From NCBI RefSeq assembly GCF_001507435.1, contig NZ_LMWH01000258.1:1-64000 (forward strand): a DNA stretch of 64,000 nt. The letters are read 5' to 3'. Below, piece after piece: positions 1 through 9,135 of this stretch. The notes beneath the pieces are model-generated. The model ran no database searches. It worked only from the letters and a program-made list of their open reading frames with translations, and was not told where the DNA came from. Within the stretch, counting starts at the first letter, position 1; each line of letters opens with the position of its first letter. The translations under genes were made by a program, and so were the position numbers. This DNA is from Streptomyces sp. NRRL F-5122 (GTDB taxonomy: Bacteria; Actinomycetota; Actinomycetes; Streptomycetales; Streptomycetaceae).

Positions 1-177
1 GACCTGCATCAGCGTGGTGATGTCCTTGACCGTCTGGCCCTGCGCGGACATCAGCACCACGATCGCCCGGCGGAGTTTCACCGGGTCCTTCGCGGTGCGA
101 CTGATCCGCTGCAGCCGGCGGCCTTCCTCCATACTCACCGGCCGGACGAACACACTCGGCGGGCGTCCCACAACCAC
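1..177 (-). CDS. IS630-family transposase, N-terminal part (runs off left edge)
   Basis: The minus strand reads an N-terminus containing GRPPSVFVRPVSMEEGRRLQ and then RTAKDPVKLRRAIVVLMSAQ, the typical start of Streptomyces IS630-type DDE transposases, where the first helix-turn-helix binds the element end. Only about 58 residues lie in the window; the DDE catalytic part would be to the left. The start is uncertain: GTG at 177 or 171, or ATG at 132. The frame stays open a little further upstream, so the true start may lie nearer 200. Intactness cannot be judged from here. Confidence 0.7.
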   Translation of the reverse strand, partial: MVVGRPPSVFVRPVSMEEGRRLQRISRTAKDPVKLRRAIVVLMSAQGQTVKDITTLMQV

Positions 178-634
178 CTCCAAGATCAGGTCTCGGAGAC
201 AGTCTGCTGGCTCACGAGCAGCGGGCCGATTACCCGGCCAAGGCTGCGTGACGAGCCACTAGCGAGGTGAGCGTCGAGCTGGTCGGGGAGTCGGTGGTGC
301 GGTGCTGGCGCGCCGCGGCCGGGCCGGCGGCTCAAGGGGCGGCAGGATGACCGTGCGGGCGGTCGGGTCCGCGGGGCCCGGCGCCTCGACGGCCGCCCCC
401 GCAGTCTGCAACGCTCAGAGCGCCTGCGGGAGCGTTCAGCCCGCGGCCCCGTCTCCCACCGATGCAGCGGGCGATATCCGTGCGCCGCGTGCGCCGATGG
501 AGGTGCGGCGCGGACGTAAAGGCCGTTTTCGACGGATGGACGGCAGCGCCGCGCCGGGCTGCGGGGCGCGGGGTGCGTGTGAGGGGAAGGGCAACCGGAT
601 CGCGGCGCCTTACAGGGGCACCGCCGGCCCGAGG
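178..634. other. No gene seen
   Basis: This 457-base stretch is very GC-rich. Long frames on both strands have no ribosome site and no recognisable protein. It probably holds the outer end of the IS630-like element and the 3' flank of the next gene. No clear inverted repeat was found by eye. Confidence 0.5.
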
Positions 635-931
635 CTACCGCTGGGGGAGGGCGAGTTCGCGGCCGCGGTAGAAGCCCTCCCGCTCCTCGACGACATACGG
701 GGCCATGGCCGTACGCCGCTGGGCCTCCGGCTCGGAGGCCCGCCAGGAGTCGCACGCCTCTTGGGAGTCCCAGAACGACACCCCGGTGATCTCCTGTCCG
801 TCCTCGGACCAGTACGCGAAGGCGCGGCGCATGCCCTGCGCGTAGGCGGCCGGGCGCCATGCACGCTCGAACTCCTCCAGTGTGCCCGGCTGAAGGCGGC
901 GCGTCGTCACCCAGACGAAGTGCTCCTCCAT
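635..931 (-). CDS. ABM-like small protein (dimeric alpha/beta barrel)
   Basis: A 98-residue protein starting MEEHFVWVTTRRLQPG. Conserved-looking stretches are GTLEEFERAW and SFWDSQEACDSW, which fit the antibiotic-biosynthesis monooxygenase (ABM) / dimeric alpha-beta barrel fold, whose members are cytosolic dimers with varied or unknown substrates. The start is set at ATG 931 because GGAGGA lies just upstream (gcggaggagactgcg); the frame stays open far upstream but only as a shadow of the peptidase gene on the other strand. Length is normal for the fold. No active-site residue identifies a reaction, so the enzyme role is inference. Confidence 0.72.
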   Translation of the reverse strand: MEEHFVWVTTRRLQPGTLEEFERAWRPAAYAQGMRRAFAYWSEDGQEITGVSFWDSQEACDSWRASEPEAQRRTAMAPYVVEEREGFYRGRELALPQR

Positions 932-1168
932 CGCAGTCTCCTCCGCAGCGCCGTTCGGTTGCCCGCCCCGCTCATCACACCACCGTAGGTCCCCGGCACC
1001 CGTTCTGCCTGTGCAGCGATCGCAGCGCTGCCGAGGATCCCTGGCACGGTTCAGGGCCGCGTCGGCCTGGTGTCGTAGGACGGCTTTTGGCCGCGGGGCC
1101 GCCGGGACGGACCATGGAAAGGGGGCCCGAACCGCGTTCGGGCCTACCCCCTGTGTCTCCTTTCGGCG

Positions 1169-2353
1169 GTGAGGGCGATGAAGGGTTCGATCCGGATCGG
1201 GAGGGTGCGGGGTCTGGAGCTGCGGGCGCACTGGAGCGTGCCGCTGATCATGCTGCTCTTCGCGTACGGCCTGGCCAAGCGGACACTGCCCACCTACGCG
1301 CCGGGCATGGCCCCGGTGGTGTACGCGGTTGCCGCAGTCGTCGGTGCTGTGCTGTTGCTCGTGAGCCTGGTGGTGCATGAGGCGGCGCATGCGCTGACGG
1401 CCCGCCGAGCTGGGATATCCGTGCAGGACGTGACGCTGTGGGCGCTGGGCGGGATGACCCGGATGGACCGGCCGACGACGGCACGGGCGGCGTTCGCGGT
1501 CGCTGTCAGCGGGCCGCTCGCCAGCCTGCTGCTCGGCGGGGCCGCCCTCGGAGGCGCGGCCGGGGTGGACGCGGTACTCCATTGGCGGATACCGGTTGCC
1601 GTGCTGGGCTGGCTGGGCGGCACGAACCTGCTGCTGGGTGTCTTCAACCTGCTGCCCGGCGCGCCACTGGACGGGGGCCGGGTGCTCCAGGCGGCGCTGT
1701 GGTGGCGTACGGGGGACCGGGATCGTGCCCAGCGGGCGGCCGGTCGCGGCGGGCAAGTCGTCGGCATGGTGCTGGCCGCGGTGGGATGGTGGACGTTCGT
1801 GAAGGGGATGTCGGGCGGATTGTGGCTGATGGTCATCGGCCTGTTCGTGGCGTCCACTGCCGCGGCCGAACGACGGTGGGCCCAGTTGGCCACGGCCCTG
1901 CGCGGGGTACGGGTGGCCCAGGCGATGACCCGTCCGGTGGTCACCGGTCCCGACTGGCTCACCGTGGATCGCTTCCTGGCCGAGGCGGCGGCTCAGGTAG
2001 GGCATTCGGTTCTGCCGCTGCTGGACTTCGAGGGCCGCCCCAGCGGTGTCGTGCGGCTGCGCCGACTGGCTGCCGTGCCATCCGGGCGTCGGGAGGCGCT
2101 GCGGGTACGAGAGGTGGCCACCCCGCTCTCACAGTGCACGATCGCCGCACCGGACGAGCTTTTGACCGCGGTCCTGGAGCGCCTCGGTTCCGGGGGCGGA
2201 CTGCCCATCCTGGTCATGGACGACGGTCGGCTTGGCGGGATCGTCACCACGTACGACATCGACCGGCTCTCCAAAAGGCAGAGAAGGGGCCCGGAGCAAG
2301 GTGGTGGTGCACCTTCCGGCGGCGGTGTCGGCCGCCAGGGGAGTGGTGCGTAG
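1169..2353 (+). CDS. M50 site-2-protease-like membrane metalloprotease with CBS domains
   Basis: About 394 residues. The zinc site HEAAH lies near residue 69, and NLLPGAPLDGGR near 160-172 supplies the second metal ligand, the signature of M50 peptidases that cut proteins inside the membrane. Hydrophobic segments surround both motifs. The C-terminal half (VRVAQAMTRPVVTGPDWLTV through GGLPILVMDDGRLGGIVTT) looks like a pair of CBS modules, which in this subfamily may sense adenine nucleotides. The layout matches the SpoIVFB/Rip3-like class of actinobacteria. The start is GTG 1169 or ATG 1178; GAGGG just upstream favours 1178. It is monocistronic with unknown substrate. Confidence 0.88.
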   Translation: MRAMKGSIRIGRVRGLELRAHWSVPLIMLLFAYGLAKRTLPTYAPGMAPVVYAVAAVVGAVLLLVSLVVHEAAHALTARRAGISVQDVTLWALGGMTRMDRPTTARAAFAVAVSGPLASLLLGGAALGGAAGVDAVLHWRIPVAVLGWLGGTNLLLGVFNLLPGAPLDGGRVLQAALWWRTGDRDRAQRAAGRGGQVVGMVLAAVGWWTFVKGMSGGLWLMVIGLFVASTAAAERRWAQLATALRGVRVAQAMTRPVVTGPDWLTVDRFLAEAAAQVGHSVLPLLDFEGRPSGVVRLRRLAAVPSGRREALRVREVATPLSQCTIAAPDELLTAVLERLGSGGGLPILVMDDGRLGGIVTTYDIDRLSKRQRRGPEQGGGAPSGGGVGRQGSGA

Positions 2354-2762
2354 CCGCATCTCACGATCTGCGCACCGCCATGGGCAGCGAGCCACTTTCT
2401 TGACCGCGCACAGGCGCGCCGAGCACAGCATGGTCGACCCGACCATGAGCCCGATCGACGGCAGCCCTGCGGGCGTCTTCTCGGATCGGGATCGTCGCTC
2501 AGGACATCTCGCTGGTGACGAGCGGGCACGCAAGCGCACATGGTCGGTCCGGCCACGAGGTGGACCACGGCAGTACAGCGGACCTGTTGCCCGATTGTGA
2601 CCGCTGGTCGGGGATTGTGGCCGACGGTCTGGTCGGGGGTGCCGCGTGAGCTGACGTTATGAAACCCACGCCCGTTTCCGCACCCGCCGACGCCGGCCGC
2701 CTCCTGTTTGCGCAGTCCGCTCGCCGCCCTCGCCGCCGCGCGCGGTTCGTGCGGGCGAGGGC
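2354..2762. other. Intergenic region, no gene seen
   Basis: About 400 bases between the peptidase and the HTH gene. Frames on either strand look like shadows. It presumably contains the promoter of the following gene, but I could not pick out -35/-10 elements with confidence. Confidence 0.4.
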
Positions 2763-3884
2763 GTGATGGGCGGTTACGGCGCGGGGATTCGCCGCGGGGC
2801 GATGGCGGCGGATCGGTTCACCCAAATCCGCAACGGCCTCTTCCGCGACCCGAAGATCTCCTATCGCGCCAAAGGGGTCTTCGGGCTCATCTCCACCCAC
2901 CGGGACGGCTGGCGGGTCAGCGTTGCCGAACTGGCCCGGCAGGGCCCGGAGGGGAAGGACGCCGTCACCGTCGCGCTCAAGGAGTTGGAGCGGCATGGAT
3001 ATTTGGTCCGCGAGCGTGAACGACGCGCGGACGGCACGCTCGGCGCCGCCTCCTACTTCATCACGGACATGCCCGAACCCCCCGCCCGCCGCCCCGGCCC
3101 GGCACCACCGCCTTCCACCACACCGCCGGCCACCGGCAAGGACAATCGCAGGTCGGAGCCAGAGCCGGAAAAGCCTGCGCAGGCTGAACCTGCGCAGGCT
3201 GACCCGCTCACAAAGAACACCAACAGAAAGAAGACCACCCGCCAGAACACCAACCCCGTCCGTCCATCCGTCCCTCACGCGCACAGGCGCGATAACGACG
3301 ACGCCACACAAACACCGCCCGACGGCAGGCAAAGCCCATCCCGTCACACGCCACCGGGGGAGCCCTCTGCGGGCGCCCGACTGCTGCTGTCGATCGGCGT
3401 TGAGCATCCTGAACTGCTGCTGACTGGACCCGCATTGCGGGACCAGGGCCAGGTCGTGACCGCCATGCTGGAGACGGGCTGGAGCCCCGAGCAGGTGCGC
3501 CGCATCGTTGCCAGCCGACCGCTGCCGGGCCGGATCCGCAGCTCCGTCGACGCGATCGTCGCCGCCCGACTGAACGCCGCCCACGCCTACCCGCCCCCGG
3601 CCGCATGCCCGGATACCGCCCCCGCGGCCCGGCCCTCCCAGACCGCCCTCGCCGACCACCGCCCGGTACGCGAGGCGCTGGCCTACCGGGCGCTCGCCGA
3701 ATGCACCGGCTGCGGCTTGCCCGGATGCGCCCCAGGCAAGAACCTCTGCCCCGCCTGCCTGAAGTGGCCGCTGTGCAGCTGCTGCACCGGCCCCACGCCC
3801 CGGCGCGCCCACCCCGACAGCGACGGCCGCTGCGCCACCTGCGCCACCGCCGCAACTCGCCGGCTGGAAGGCACCAGCGCATGA
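2763..3884 (+). CDS. Winged-HTH protein with cysteine-rich C-terminus
   Basis: About 373 residues. The N-terminal part (DRFTQIRNGLFRDPKISYRA, then GVFGLISTHRDGWRVSVAEL, KELERHGYLVRER) is a winged helix like those in replication-initiation/DnaD-like proteins of actinobacterial mobile DNA. A long Pro/Thr/Lys-rich linker follows (about 110-210). The C-terminus carries CTGCGLPGC, CPACLKWPLCSCC and CATCATAA, eight or more cysteines likely to bind zinc. Starts at GTG 2763 and ATG 2802 are both possible; GAGGG before 2763 favours the longer form. The role is probably DNA binding, perhaps a plasmid- or integrative-element function, but the partner is unknown. Confidence 0.75.
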   Translation: MMGGYGAGIRRGAMAADRFTQIRNGLFRDPKISYRAKGVFGLISTHRDGWRVSVAELARQGPEGKDAVTVALKELERHGYLVRERERRADGTLGAASYFITDMPEPPARRPGPAPPPSTTPPATGKDNRRSEPEPEKPAQAEPAQADPLTKNTNRKKTTRQNTNPVRPSVPHAHRRDNDDATQTPPDGRQSPSRHTPPGEPSAGARLLLSIGVEHPELLLTGPALRDQGQVVTAMLETGWSPEQVRRIVASRPLPGRIRSSVDAIVAARLNAAHAYPPPAACPDTAPAARPSQTALADHRPVREALAYRALAECTGCGLPGCAPGKNLCPACLKWPLCSCCTGPTPRRAHPDSDGRCATCATAATRRLEGTSA

Positions 3885-4042
3885 CGAGCCGCACGCCACC
3901 GCCCACGGCGCCAGCCCCCGGGCTGCAGCCCTTCGCCCAGCAACCCGGCCACTGGGAGCAGCAGCGAACTCGTGCCCAGCTCACCGGTCACCTGGGACCT
4001 CCGAGGATGCGCCGGCCTTCAGGCCAGGGAGGAATCGGGTAG
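3881..4042 (+). CDS. Small coupled protein of unknown function
   Basis: A 53-residue frame starting MTSRTPPPTAPAPGLQPFAQ whose ATG overlaps the stop of the HTH gene in an ATGA junction, the usual sign of translational coupling. Composition is proline-rich and then basic (PPRMRRPSGQGG). I do not recognise it; the overlap and downstream position are the only support. Confidence 0.35.
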   Translation: MTSRTPPPTAPAPGLQPFAQQPGHWEQQRTRAQLTGHLGPPRMRRPSGQGGIG

Positions 4043-4259
4043 CTTTCGGCGTGATGCCGCCCATAATGATCAAGAGCTCTCAACTGTCAGTGCTCCCGGG
4101 TAGGTTCGGATGCATGACGACAGAAGCGTCCACGAAGGGCACCGGGCATTGTTCCTCGGGCCGTGCTTACAGTTGAATCGCCACCCCGCATCTATCTTGC
4201 TCATACTTGGCGTGTCCACAACCATGGGCCAGTCGGCATAGCCTGCCCCGGGAGGACAC

Positions 4260-5672
4260 ATGCGTCCCATTTTCAGCAGGAGAACAGTCCTGACCGCGTC
4301 GGCCGCGAGCGGTGCGTCGGCGCTGGTAGCGACGGGAACGGCCGAGGCGGTGCAAGCACCAGGAAAGGGCGACCGCCCACCCGTGACGGCCCAGCCTCCA
4401 ACCCGTGAACTGCGCGCACTGCTTCAGGAGATCGATCCGGTCCGCATCGAGGCGACAGTCCGAAAGCTCGTCTCCTTTGGTACTCGGCACACCCTTTCCA
4501 TCCAAGACGACCCCGCACGCGGCATCGGCGCTGCCCGCGACTGGCTGCTCGCCGAGCTCCGCTCGTACGCCGCGGCTTCCGCCGGCCGCATGACGGCGGA
4601 ACTCCAGTCGTACATCCAGGAACCGGCGTCCCGCATCCCCACTGCAACCCGCATCACGAACGTGATCGCCACCCTGCGGGGCTCGGTGACCCCGGAGCGC
4701 GTGTACGTCGTCTCCGGCCATTACGACTCACGCGTCACGGATGTCATGGACGCCACCTCGGATGCGCCGGGAGCGGACGACGACGCATCCGGTGTGGCCG
4801 TGGTTTTGGAGCTGGCCCGCGTGATGGCGAAGCGGCGGCCGGCGTCGACGATCGTCTTCGCGGCGGTGGCAGGGGAGGAGCAGGGGTTGTACGGGGCGAC
4901 GCACATGGCCCAACAGTTCAAGGCGGCCGGCGTCGACGTGCAGGGCATGTTCACCAATGACATCGTCGGCAGCTCCACCGCGGACGACGGCACGAGGGAT
5001 CCGTACACCGTCCGCCTCTTCGCGGAGGGCGTCCCGTCCTCCGAAACGCCCGAGCAGGCCGCGATACGCCGATCAGTGGGTGGCGAGAACGACTCCGCGA
5101 CCCGTCAACTGTCTCGGTTCGTACGCGACGTGGCCGACAACGATGTGACCGGCATGCACGTCCGCGTTATCTACCGCCGGGACCGTTACCTTCGGGGCGG
5201 CGACCACATCCCGTTCCTCGAACGGAGTTACCCGGCGGCGCGCTTCACGGAACCGGCCGAGGACTTCGCCCACCAGCACCAGGACGTACGCGTCGACGAG
5301 ACGGGCAAGCAGTTCGGCGACCTGCCCGAGTTCTGCGACTTCCGATATATCGCTCGTGTGGCCCGGGTCAACGCTGCGACCTTGTGGTCCCTGGCCCAGG
5401 CTCCCGGCACGCCACGGGGCGCGAAGATCATCACCTCAACGCTGACGAACTCCACGGACCTGGTGTGGACCCGGGGCACCGAGCCGGACCTGGCCGGCTA
5501 CGAGATCGTCTGGCGCGAGACCACGGCTCCCGAATGGACCCACGTCATCCCGGTCGGAGACGTGACGCGACAAGGAGTGGACCTGTCCAAGGACAACGTG
5601 TTCTTCGGGGTGAGAGCGGTAAACAAGGCGGGGCTCAAGAGCCCGGTCGCCTTTCCGGAACCGGCTTCATGA
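4260..5672 (+). CDS. Secreted M28-family zinc peptidase (Tat signal)
   Basis: A 470-residue protein. The N-terminus has a twin-arginine signal (SRRTVLTASAASG, residues 6-18) with an Ala-rich cleavage region near 30, so it is probably exported folded. The peptidase core shows HYDS (154-157), GADDDASGVA (171-180) and GEEQGL (205-210), the zinc ligands and catalytic Glu of M28 aminopeptidase-type enzymes, plus GDHIPF further on as a later ligand. The last 75 residues (LVWTRGTEPDLAGYEIVWRE, VFFGVRAVNKAG) look like a fibronectin type III-like domain. The start at 4260 has GGGAGGACAC right before it. Monocistronic. Confidence 0.9.
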   Translation: MRPIFSRRTVLTASAASGASALVATGTAEAVQAPGKGDRPPVTAQPPTRELRALLQEIDPVRIEATVRKLVSFGTRHTLSIQDDPARGIGAARDWLLAELRSYAAASAGRMTAELQSYIQEPASRIPTATRITNVIATLRGSVTPERVYVVSGHYDSRVTDVMDATSDAPGADDDASGVAVVLELARVMAKRRPASTIVFAAVAGEEQGLYGATHMAQQFKAAGVDVQGMFTNDIVGSSTADDGTRDPYTVRLFAEGVPSSETPEQAAIRRSVGGENDSATRQLSRFVRDVADNDVTGMHVRVIYRRDRYLRGGDHIPFLERSYPAARFTEPAEDFAHQHQDVRVDETGKQFGDLPEFCDFRYIARVARVNAATLWSLAQAPGTPRGAKIITSTLTNSTDLVWTRGTEPDLAGYEIVWRETTAPEWTHVIPVGDVTRQGVDLSKDNVFFGVRAVNKAGLKSPVAFPEPAS

Positions 5673-5995
5673 TGATGTCCCCGTCGGTATCTGGCTCGTA
5701 GTGGCAGATCGGCGCTGAGTGCTCAGCTATACGTCAGGGCCGGTCGCCCACCCGTTCGACATGCTGGGCGATCAGCGTCTGGCACACTGCGGGCCGCCCA
5801 ACGCCTCACCGGCCTGGACCGACCATGTCCGCGGGGCAGATCGTGCAGTCGCGGCACATGCCGCCGCTCGTAGTCCCGGCGAGCACAGAATCGGCCTGTT
5901 CTGGGTACTCGAGGCTGCCGCAGCCGACACCGGATGCAGCGCCCTACCGGGCCCTGCCCTGCTTGCCTCGGCTGTCAACCGGAAGGAGCAGCTCG
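5673..5995. other. Intergenic region, no gene seen
   Basis: About 320 bases following the M28 gene. An open frame from 5719 has no recognisable protein features, no convincing ribosome site and non-coding codon usage. Nothing else is supported. Confidence 0.4.
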
Positions 5996-6277
5996 ATGAA
6001 TGACCTGCGCACCGAGGAGGACGTCCGTGGTTTCCTCCGCCTGTGCCTCGATCCCGGACGTGGCGTGGAGCGAGCGCCGCTTCAGCCAACCGGCGACGCC
6101 ACCCCCGAAACCGTGTGGGCCGAACCCGTGACCGATCAGCAGCACAGGGGGCACCGCCGCCGCAACCAGCACTTTGAACAGACGCATGGAGGCCGAGACG
6201 GCGGCGGCAGACCCCACCACGTCGAGCATGCCCGCCTGCCGCTGCCAAGATGTGGCGCGGCTGCGCTGGGTGCTTAA
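5996..6277 (+). CDS. Hypothetical protein, probably truncated
   Basis: A frame of 93 residues starting MNDLRTEEDVRGFLRLC directly after a strong ribosome site (GGAAGGAGCAGCTCG). The first 25 residues look like genuine acidic/helical coding sequence; after about residue 50 the composition turns into His/Arg/Gly-rich sequence that does not look like protein. My reading is a real gene start whose 3' part was lost in the rearranged zone that follows. A minus-strand frame at 5975-6187 (MRLFKVLVAAAVPPVLLIG) overlaps it and is the alternative. Confidence 0.38.
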   Translation: MNDLRTEEDVRGFLRLCLDPGRGVERAPLQPTGDATPETVWAEPVTDQQHRGHRRRNQHFEQTHGGRDGGGRPHHVEHARLPLPRCGAAALGA

Positions 6278-6300
6278 GACCCGTATCTGTCGAACACGGC

Positions 6301-7065
6301 TCAGGGCGGGTGTTTGAAGAGAACCAGCAGTCCGAATGCGTACCAGCCGGCGAAGATCGCTCCGCTTCCGTAGAGGCAGCCCTGGACGGTGCGGGGCAGT
6401 CGGGCGACCGGCCGCATGACCAGCAGGAGCATGATCGGCAGGAACGGCAGGATGAAGCGGGGCTTGGACAAGGGTGCGCCCGGTGTGCCGAACATCAGCT
6501 CCCAGGCTCCGGCGAGCGCCAGTACCAGTGGCCATGGCACCTGGCGGTCCAGTGCCAGGGCGACCACGCCTACAGCTACGACGAGGATCACCGTCAGCAC
6601 CAGCGGATAGCGGATGTCCATACTCTGATAGGTGATCAGTTTCTGCAGGAACCGCAGACTGCCCAGGCCGAAGTCGAATTGCTGGTCCCAGGCCTTCTCC
6701 GCGATGAACCAGCCGTCGAGCCGGCCTATGCGGCTGCCCAGGTAAAGCCAGCTGAAGATGAGTCCGAGCGGCGCAAGGCCCATCGCTGCCCATGGCCGCC
6801 AGCCGGCCCGGCGCAGCGTCATGGCTCGGATCGCGCTGACGGCTACCACTGCCACCAGTACGGCCGAGGTCGGCCGCACAGTGCCGGCCAGCGCGCACAG
6901 GACGCCCGCCCACAACCAGCGGCGCGCCACCACCGCGATCAGCGTCCACATGAGGAAGGCGGTGAAGGTGGCCTCGGAGTAGGGCACCCACAGGGCGAAC
7001 GCGTACGGCGAGCACGCCCAGAGCCCCACGCAGGCGTAACCCGCACGACGGCCGAACAGACGTGC
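6301..7065 (-). pseudogene. Truncated membrane glycosyltransferase (mannosyltransferase-like)
   Basis: Reads RLFGRRAGYACVGLWACSPY, then LWVPYSEATFTAFLMW and LAGTVRPTSAVLVAVVAV, followed by several hydrophobic segments to a C-terminus LVLFKHPP. The YSE and RPTS patterns fit the integral membrane mannosyltransferases common in Streptomyces (GPI mannosyltransferase/PIG-V-like), which use polyprenyl-phosphate sugars. Those usually have 380-450 residues; here the first 100-150, including the luminal catalytic Asp region, are gone and no start codon with a ribosome site is present near 7065. A GTG at 7029 could start a shortened product, but loss of function is likely. Confidence 0.6.
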
Positions 7066-7167
7066 ATGTTCTCCACGTGGTGGTGATGGAGTCGGGCCGG
7101 GTGGCTGGACGGGCCGGTGGACGGTGCAGTGAGATGACCCCGCCGTGGCGATGACACCAGGAGTCGT

Positions 7168-7600
7168 TCACGAGGCGGCCCGGGAGATCACTGAGTCGAC
7201 CACGGCAACGCGGTTGGACAGATCGTCGGCAGGGATGGCGATGAGCTCGTAGCCGAAATCGCGGTAGCTCTGTTCGTGGATCTTCTCGAAGACCAACGAT
7301 TCCTGAAAACTGATCCGCCGGGCCGCGGTGGGCTCGCAGAAGCCCAGATTGCGAACGAAGAGCACCTGCCGCTCATAGATCCCGAAAGAGGTGATCCGTT
7401 TGAGTTCTGCGGCCAACGCCCGGGACACCGGCCGGCTCAGATAGGTGGCGAGTGTGGGTACAGACCGGTGACCGGTCGAACACCTGGACAGAGCCGGTGG
7501 TGCAGGCCTCCAGCTGCCGCTGCACAGTGACGATCTCGTCGATGAAGGATGCCCGCGCCCATGGCTCGTCCTCGCCCTGCCCTCATCCGGCACGAAGGTA
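7168..7600 (-). pseudogene. Broken AAA_28-type P-loop ATPase
   Basis: The last 95 residues, from AAELKRITSFGIYERQVLFV through NLGFCEPTAARRISFQES and FEKIHEQSYRDFGYELIAIP, match the C-terminus of small Streptomyces AAA-type NTPases. Upstream, the matching sequence (RASFIDEIVTVQRQLEACTT, then VQVFDRSPVCTHT) is in a different frame, so there is at least one frameshift, near 7450. The Walker A P-loop that should open the protein is absent. It is therefore a relic with no ATP-binding loop. Confidence 0.6.
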
Positions 7601-7627
7601 ATCAGCTCCGCTGAAGTGCATTTGCTT

Positions 7628-8161
7628 TTAGGGTAGTTCCAGCCGTTCTTGGGGGATCGCCGGACGGCTGGGATTGGCGGGCGTGCCGCCCACCACGATT
7701 TCCCCGACGACCATGCGGTGGACCACATCACCGAACTGACGGCACGTGACCACCTCGCACCGGGTGGCAGTCCCTGCGATGGCGTACTCGACCATCGTCA
7801 GCACGCCCAGGCCCTCTTCGCACATGTATCGGTCAAGGTTCAGCTCCCGGGGGCCGAGCCAGACTTCGTCGTCGGTGTCAAACTTTCCTTTGAATGCCTG
7901 GGTGGACAACACAATGCCTTCGCCTAGTGCATCTTCCTTGATCTCTTCCATGGCCTCTTCCCACACCGTGAGGGCATCGGTGGACATGGCTTTGAGGATC
8001 TTTCGGGCCTTGATCCGGATCTCGGTCTCGATGACGCGCCCAGGATCCGGGAACTGCATGGTCAATGTGTAGTCCTTCGTCGGCTTCGGGGAACAATGGA
8101 GCAGCCGTCCGTCCGGACGGCTGCTCCATTGAGCTATTTCCATCCTGAAGTTGCTAGTCAT
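7628..8161 (-). CDS. Hypothetical protein, 177 residues
   Basis: Starts MTSNFRMEIAQWSS and continues with acidic helical stretches (RKILKAMSTDALTVWEEAM, EIKEDALGEGIVLS) and a beta-rich end (LTMVEYAIAGTATRCEVVTC). Codon use is good for coding. I do not recognise the family. The first 25 codons overlap a perfect 38-base palindrome at 8094-8131, so the true start may instead be an internal ATG (TMQFPDPG, residue 35) with the palindrome in the leader. It stands alone among decayed genes. Confidence 0.55.
   Translation of the reverse strand: MTSNFRMEIAQWSSRPDGRLLHCSPKPTKDYTLTMQFPDPGRVIETEIRIKARKILKAMSTDALTVWEEAMEEIKEDALGEGIVLSTQAFKGKFDTDDEVWLGPRELNLDRYMCEEGLGVLTMVEYAIAGTATRCEVVTCRQFGDVVHRMVVGEIVVGGTPANPSRPAIPQERLELP
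8094..8131. repeat. Perfect inverted repeat, 18-bp arms, 2-base loop
   Basis: The left arm 8094-8111 (caatggagcagccgtccg) is exactly complementary to 8114-8131, separated by tc. There is no T-run on either side, so it is not a classic terminator. It sits inside the first codons, or in the leader, of the minus-strand gene ending at 7628. Confidence 0.85.
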
Positions 8162-8319
8162 GGGCCTGGCGTGAGGCGGGTGCGGAGACTCGGACTGGTC
8201 GTGGGCGTGATCGGTAGCATGAGATCGTCTGTCTGTGTCCGGTTCGAGCGAATCGGGGCGCCGGGACCCCGTGGCCTCCTACGCTCCGAAGCAGGGCTGG
8301 ACGGGAGGATTTGCTGGTG

Positions 8320-8640
8320 GTGGACGTGTTGACGTGGGTGATGCAGTGGCGACTGGTGCTCGCCGACCGTGCCGAGCGGCTGCGGAAGGAGCTCGCCGAC
8401 CTGAACGTGGAGGTCGCGTAACTGGAGGCGGCAGAGGCGGTGTTCGGGCAGTTCGCCGACGCTCAGCGCGCCGGACAGGCCGACGACCCGGCCATGGCCG
8501 AGGAGTTCGAGCGGGTCACGATCGCGCCGGGGGCGGGCGGGATGCTGCTGGTCCCGCACCGCGAGGTCGCGATGGGCACCAGCGCGCTGCGTGCGGACTA
8601 CCACGCGATCATAAAGATCGTGGCCGCGGTGGGCCAGGCC
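8320..8640 (+). pseudogene. 5' part of a Streptomyces hypothetical gene with a nonsense codon
   Basis: Reads DVLTWVMQWRLVLADRAERL, RKELADLNVEVA, a TAA stop at 8419, then in the same frame LEAAEAVFGQFADAQRAG and GGMLLVPHREVAMGTSALRA. This helical N-terminus followed by a MLLVPHR motif is a pattern I recall from a widespread Streptomyces protein. The reading frame then runs without a break into transposase sequence at about 8640, so the 3' half was replaced. A stop plus a fusion means it is dead. Confidence 0.6.
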
Positions 8641-9005
8641 GCCTGGCTTGACTGCCGGGACCGCAGCCACGCCCGGGTGGAAACCAAGATCTGCGACAGC
8701 AAGGCCGAGAGCCTGAACCGCTTCCCCTCGCGTTGGGTGCGCGTCAACCAGGCGTGGCTCACCGTCACCGCAATCGCAGCGGACCTGCGCTGCTGGCTCT
8801 AACTCCTCGCCTGCACAGGCGGCTTGGCCAAAGCTACTCCGAAGACCCTGCGTTACCGCCTCCTGCACGTGCCCGCCGTGATCGTGCACGGCCAGCGCCG
8901 CCGAAGACTGAAGATCCCCGCAAGCTGGCACTGGGCCGAGCAGATCGTCACCGCGTTCCACCACCCTCGCCCCACCAGCGCCGAGAGGAGGCCCCCGCGG
9001 CACCT
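8641..9005 (+). pseudogene. C-terminal remnant of an IS1380-family transposase
   Basis: The frame reads RSHARVETKICDSKAESLNR, FPSRWVRVNQAWLTVTAIAA and DLRCWL, then TAA at 8800, then LLACTGGLAKATPKTLRYRL, LHVPAVIVHGQRRRR and WHWAEQIVTAF in the same frame. HARVE, the NQAWLT stretch and the KTLRYRL(L)H stretch are hallmarks of the C-terminal third of IS1380-type transposases. The in-frame TAA and missing 5' two thirds make this a relic. It is fused in frame to the preceding truncated gene. Confidence 0.72.
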
Positions 9006-9135
9006 GTGGCCCCGTGGAATCCGGCGCGACAGCCGACGCGCACCTCTACCCGGCAACGCCCGACAGGAAGACAGAAGCGACATCGCGGGCACAAGATCAA
9101 CCGATAGCGGTCATGAACGATTGAGGGCCGGGATG

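Noticed and set aside
186..860. A 224-residue minus-strand frame
   Set aside because: Arg/Pro/His-rich shadow overlapping the ABM-like gene; nothing protein-like in it.
5719..6003. A 94-residue plus-strand frame
   Set aside because: No ribosome site and no recognisable pattern; the downstream start at 5996 has a strong site in a different frame.
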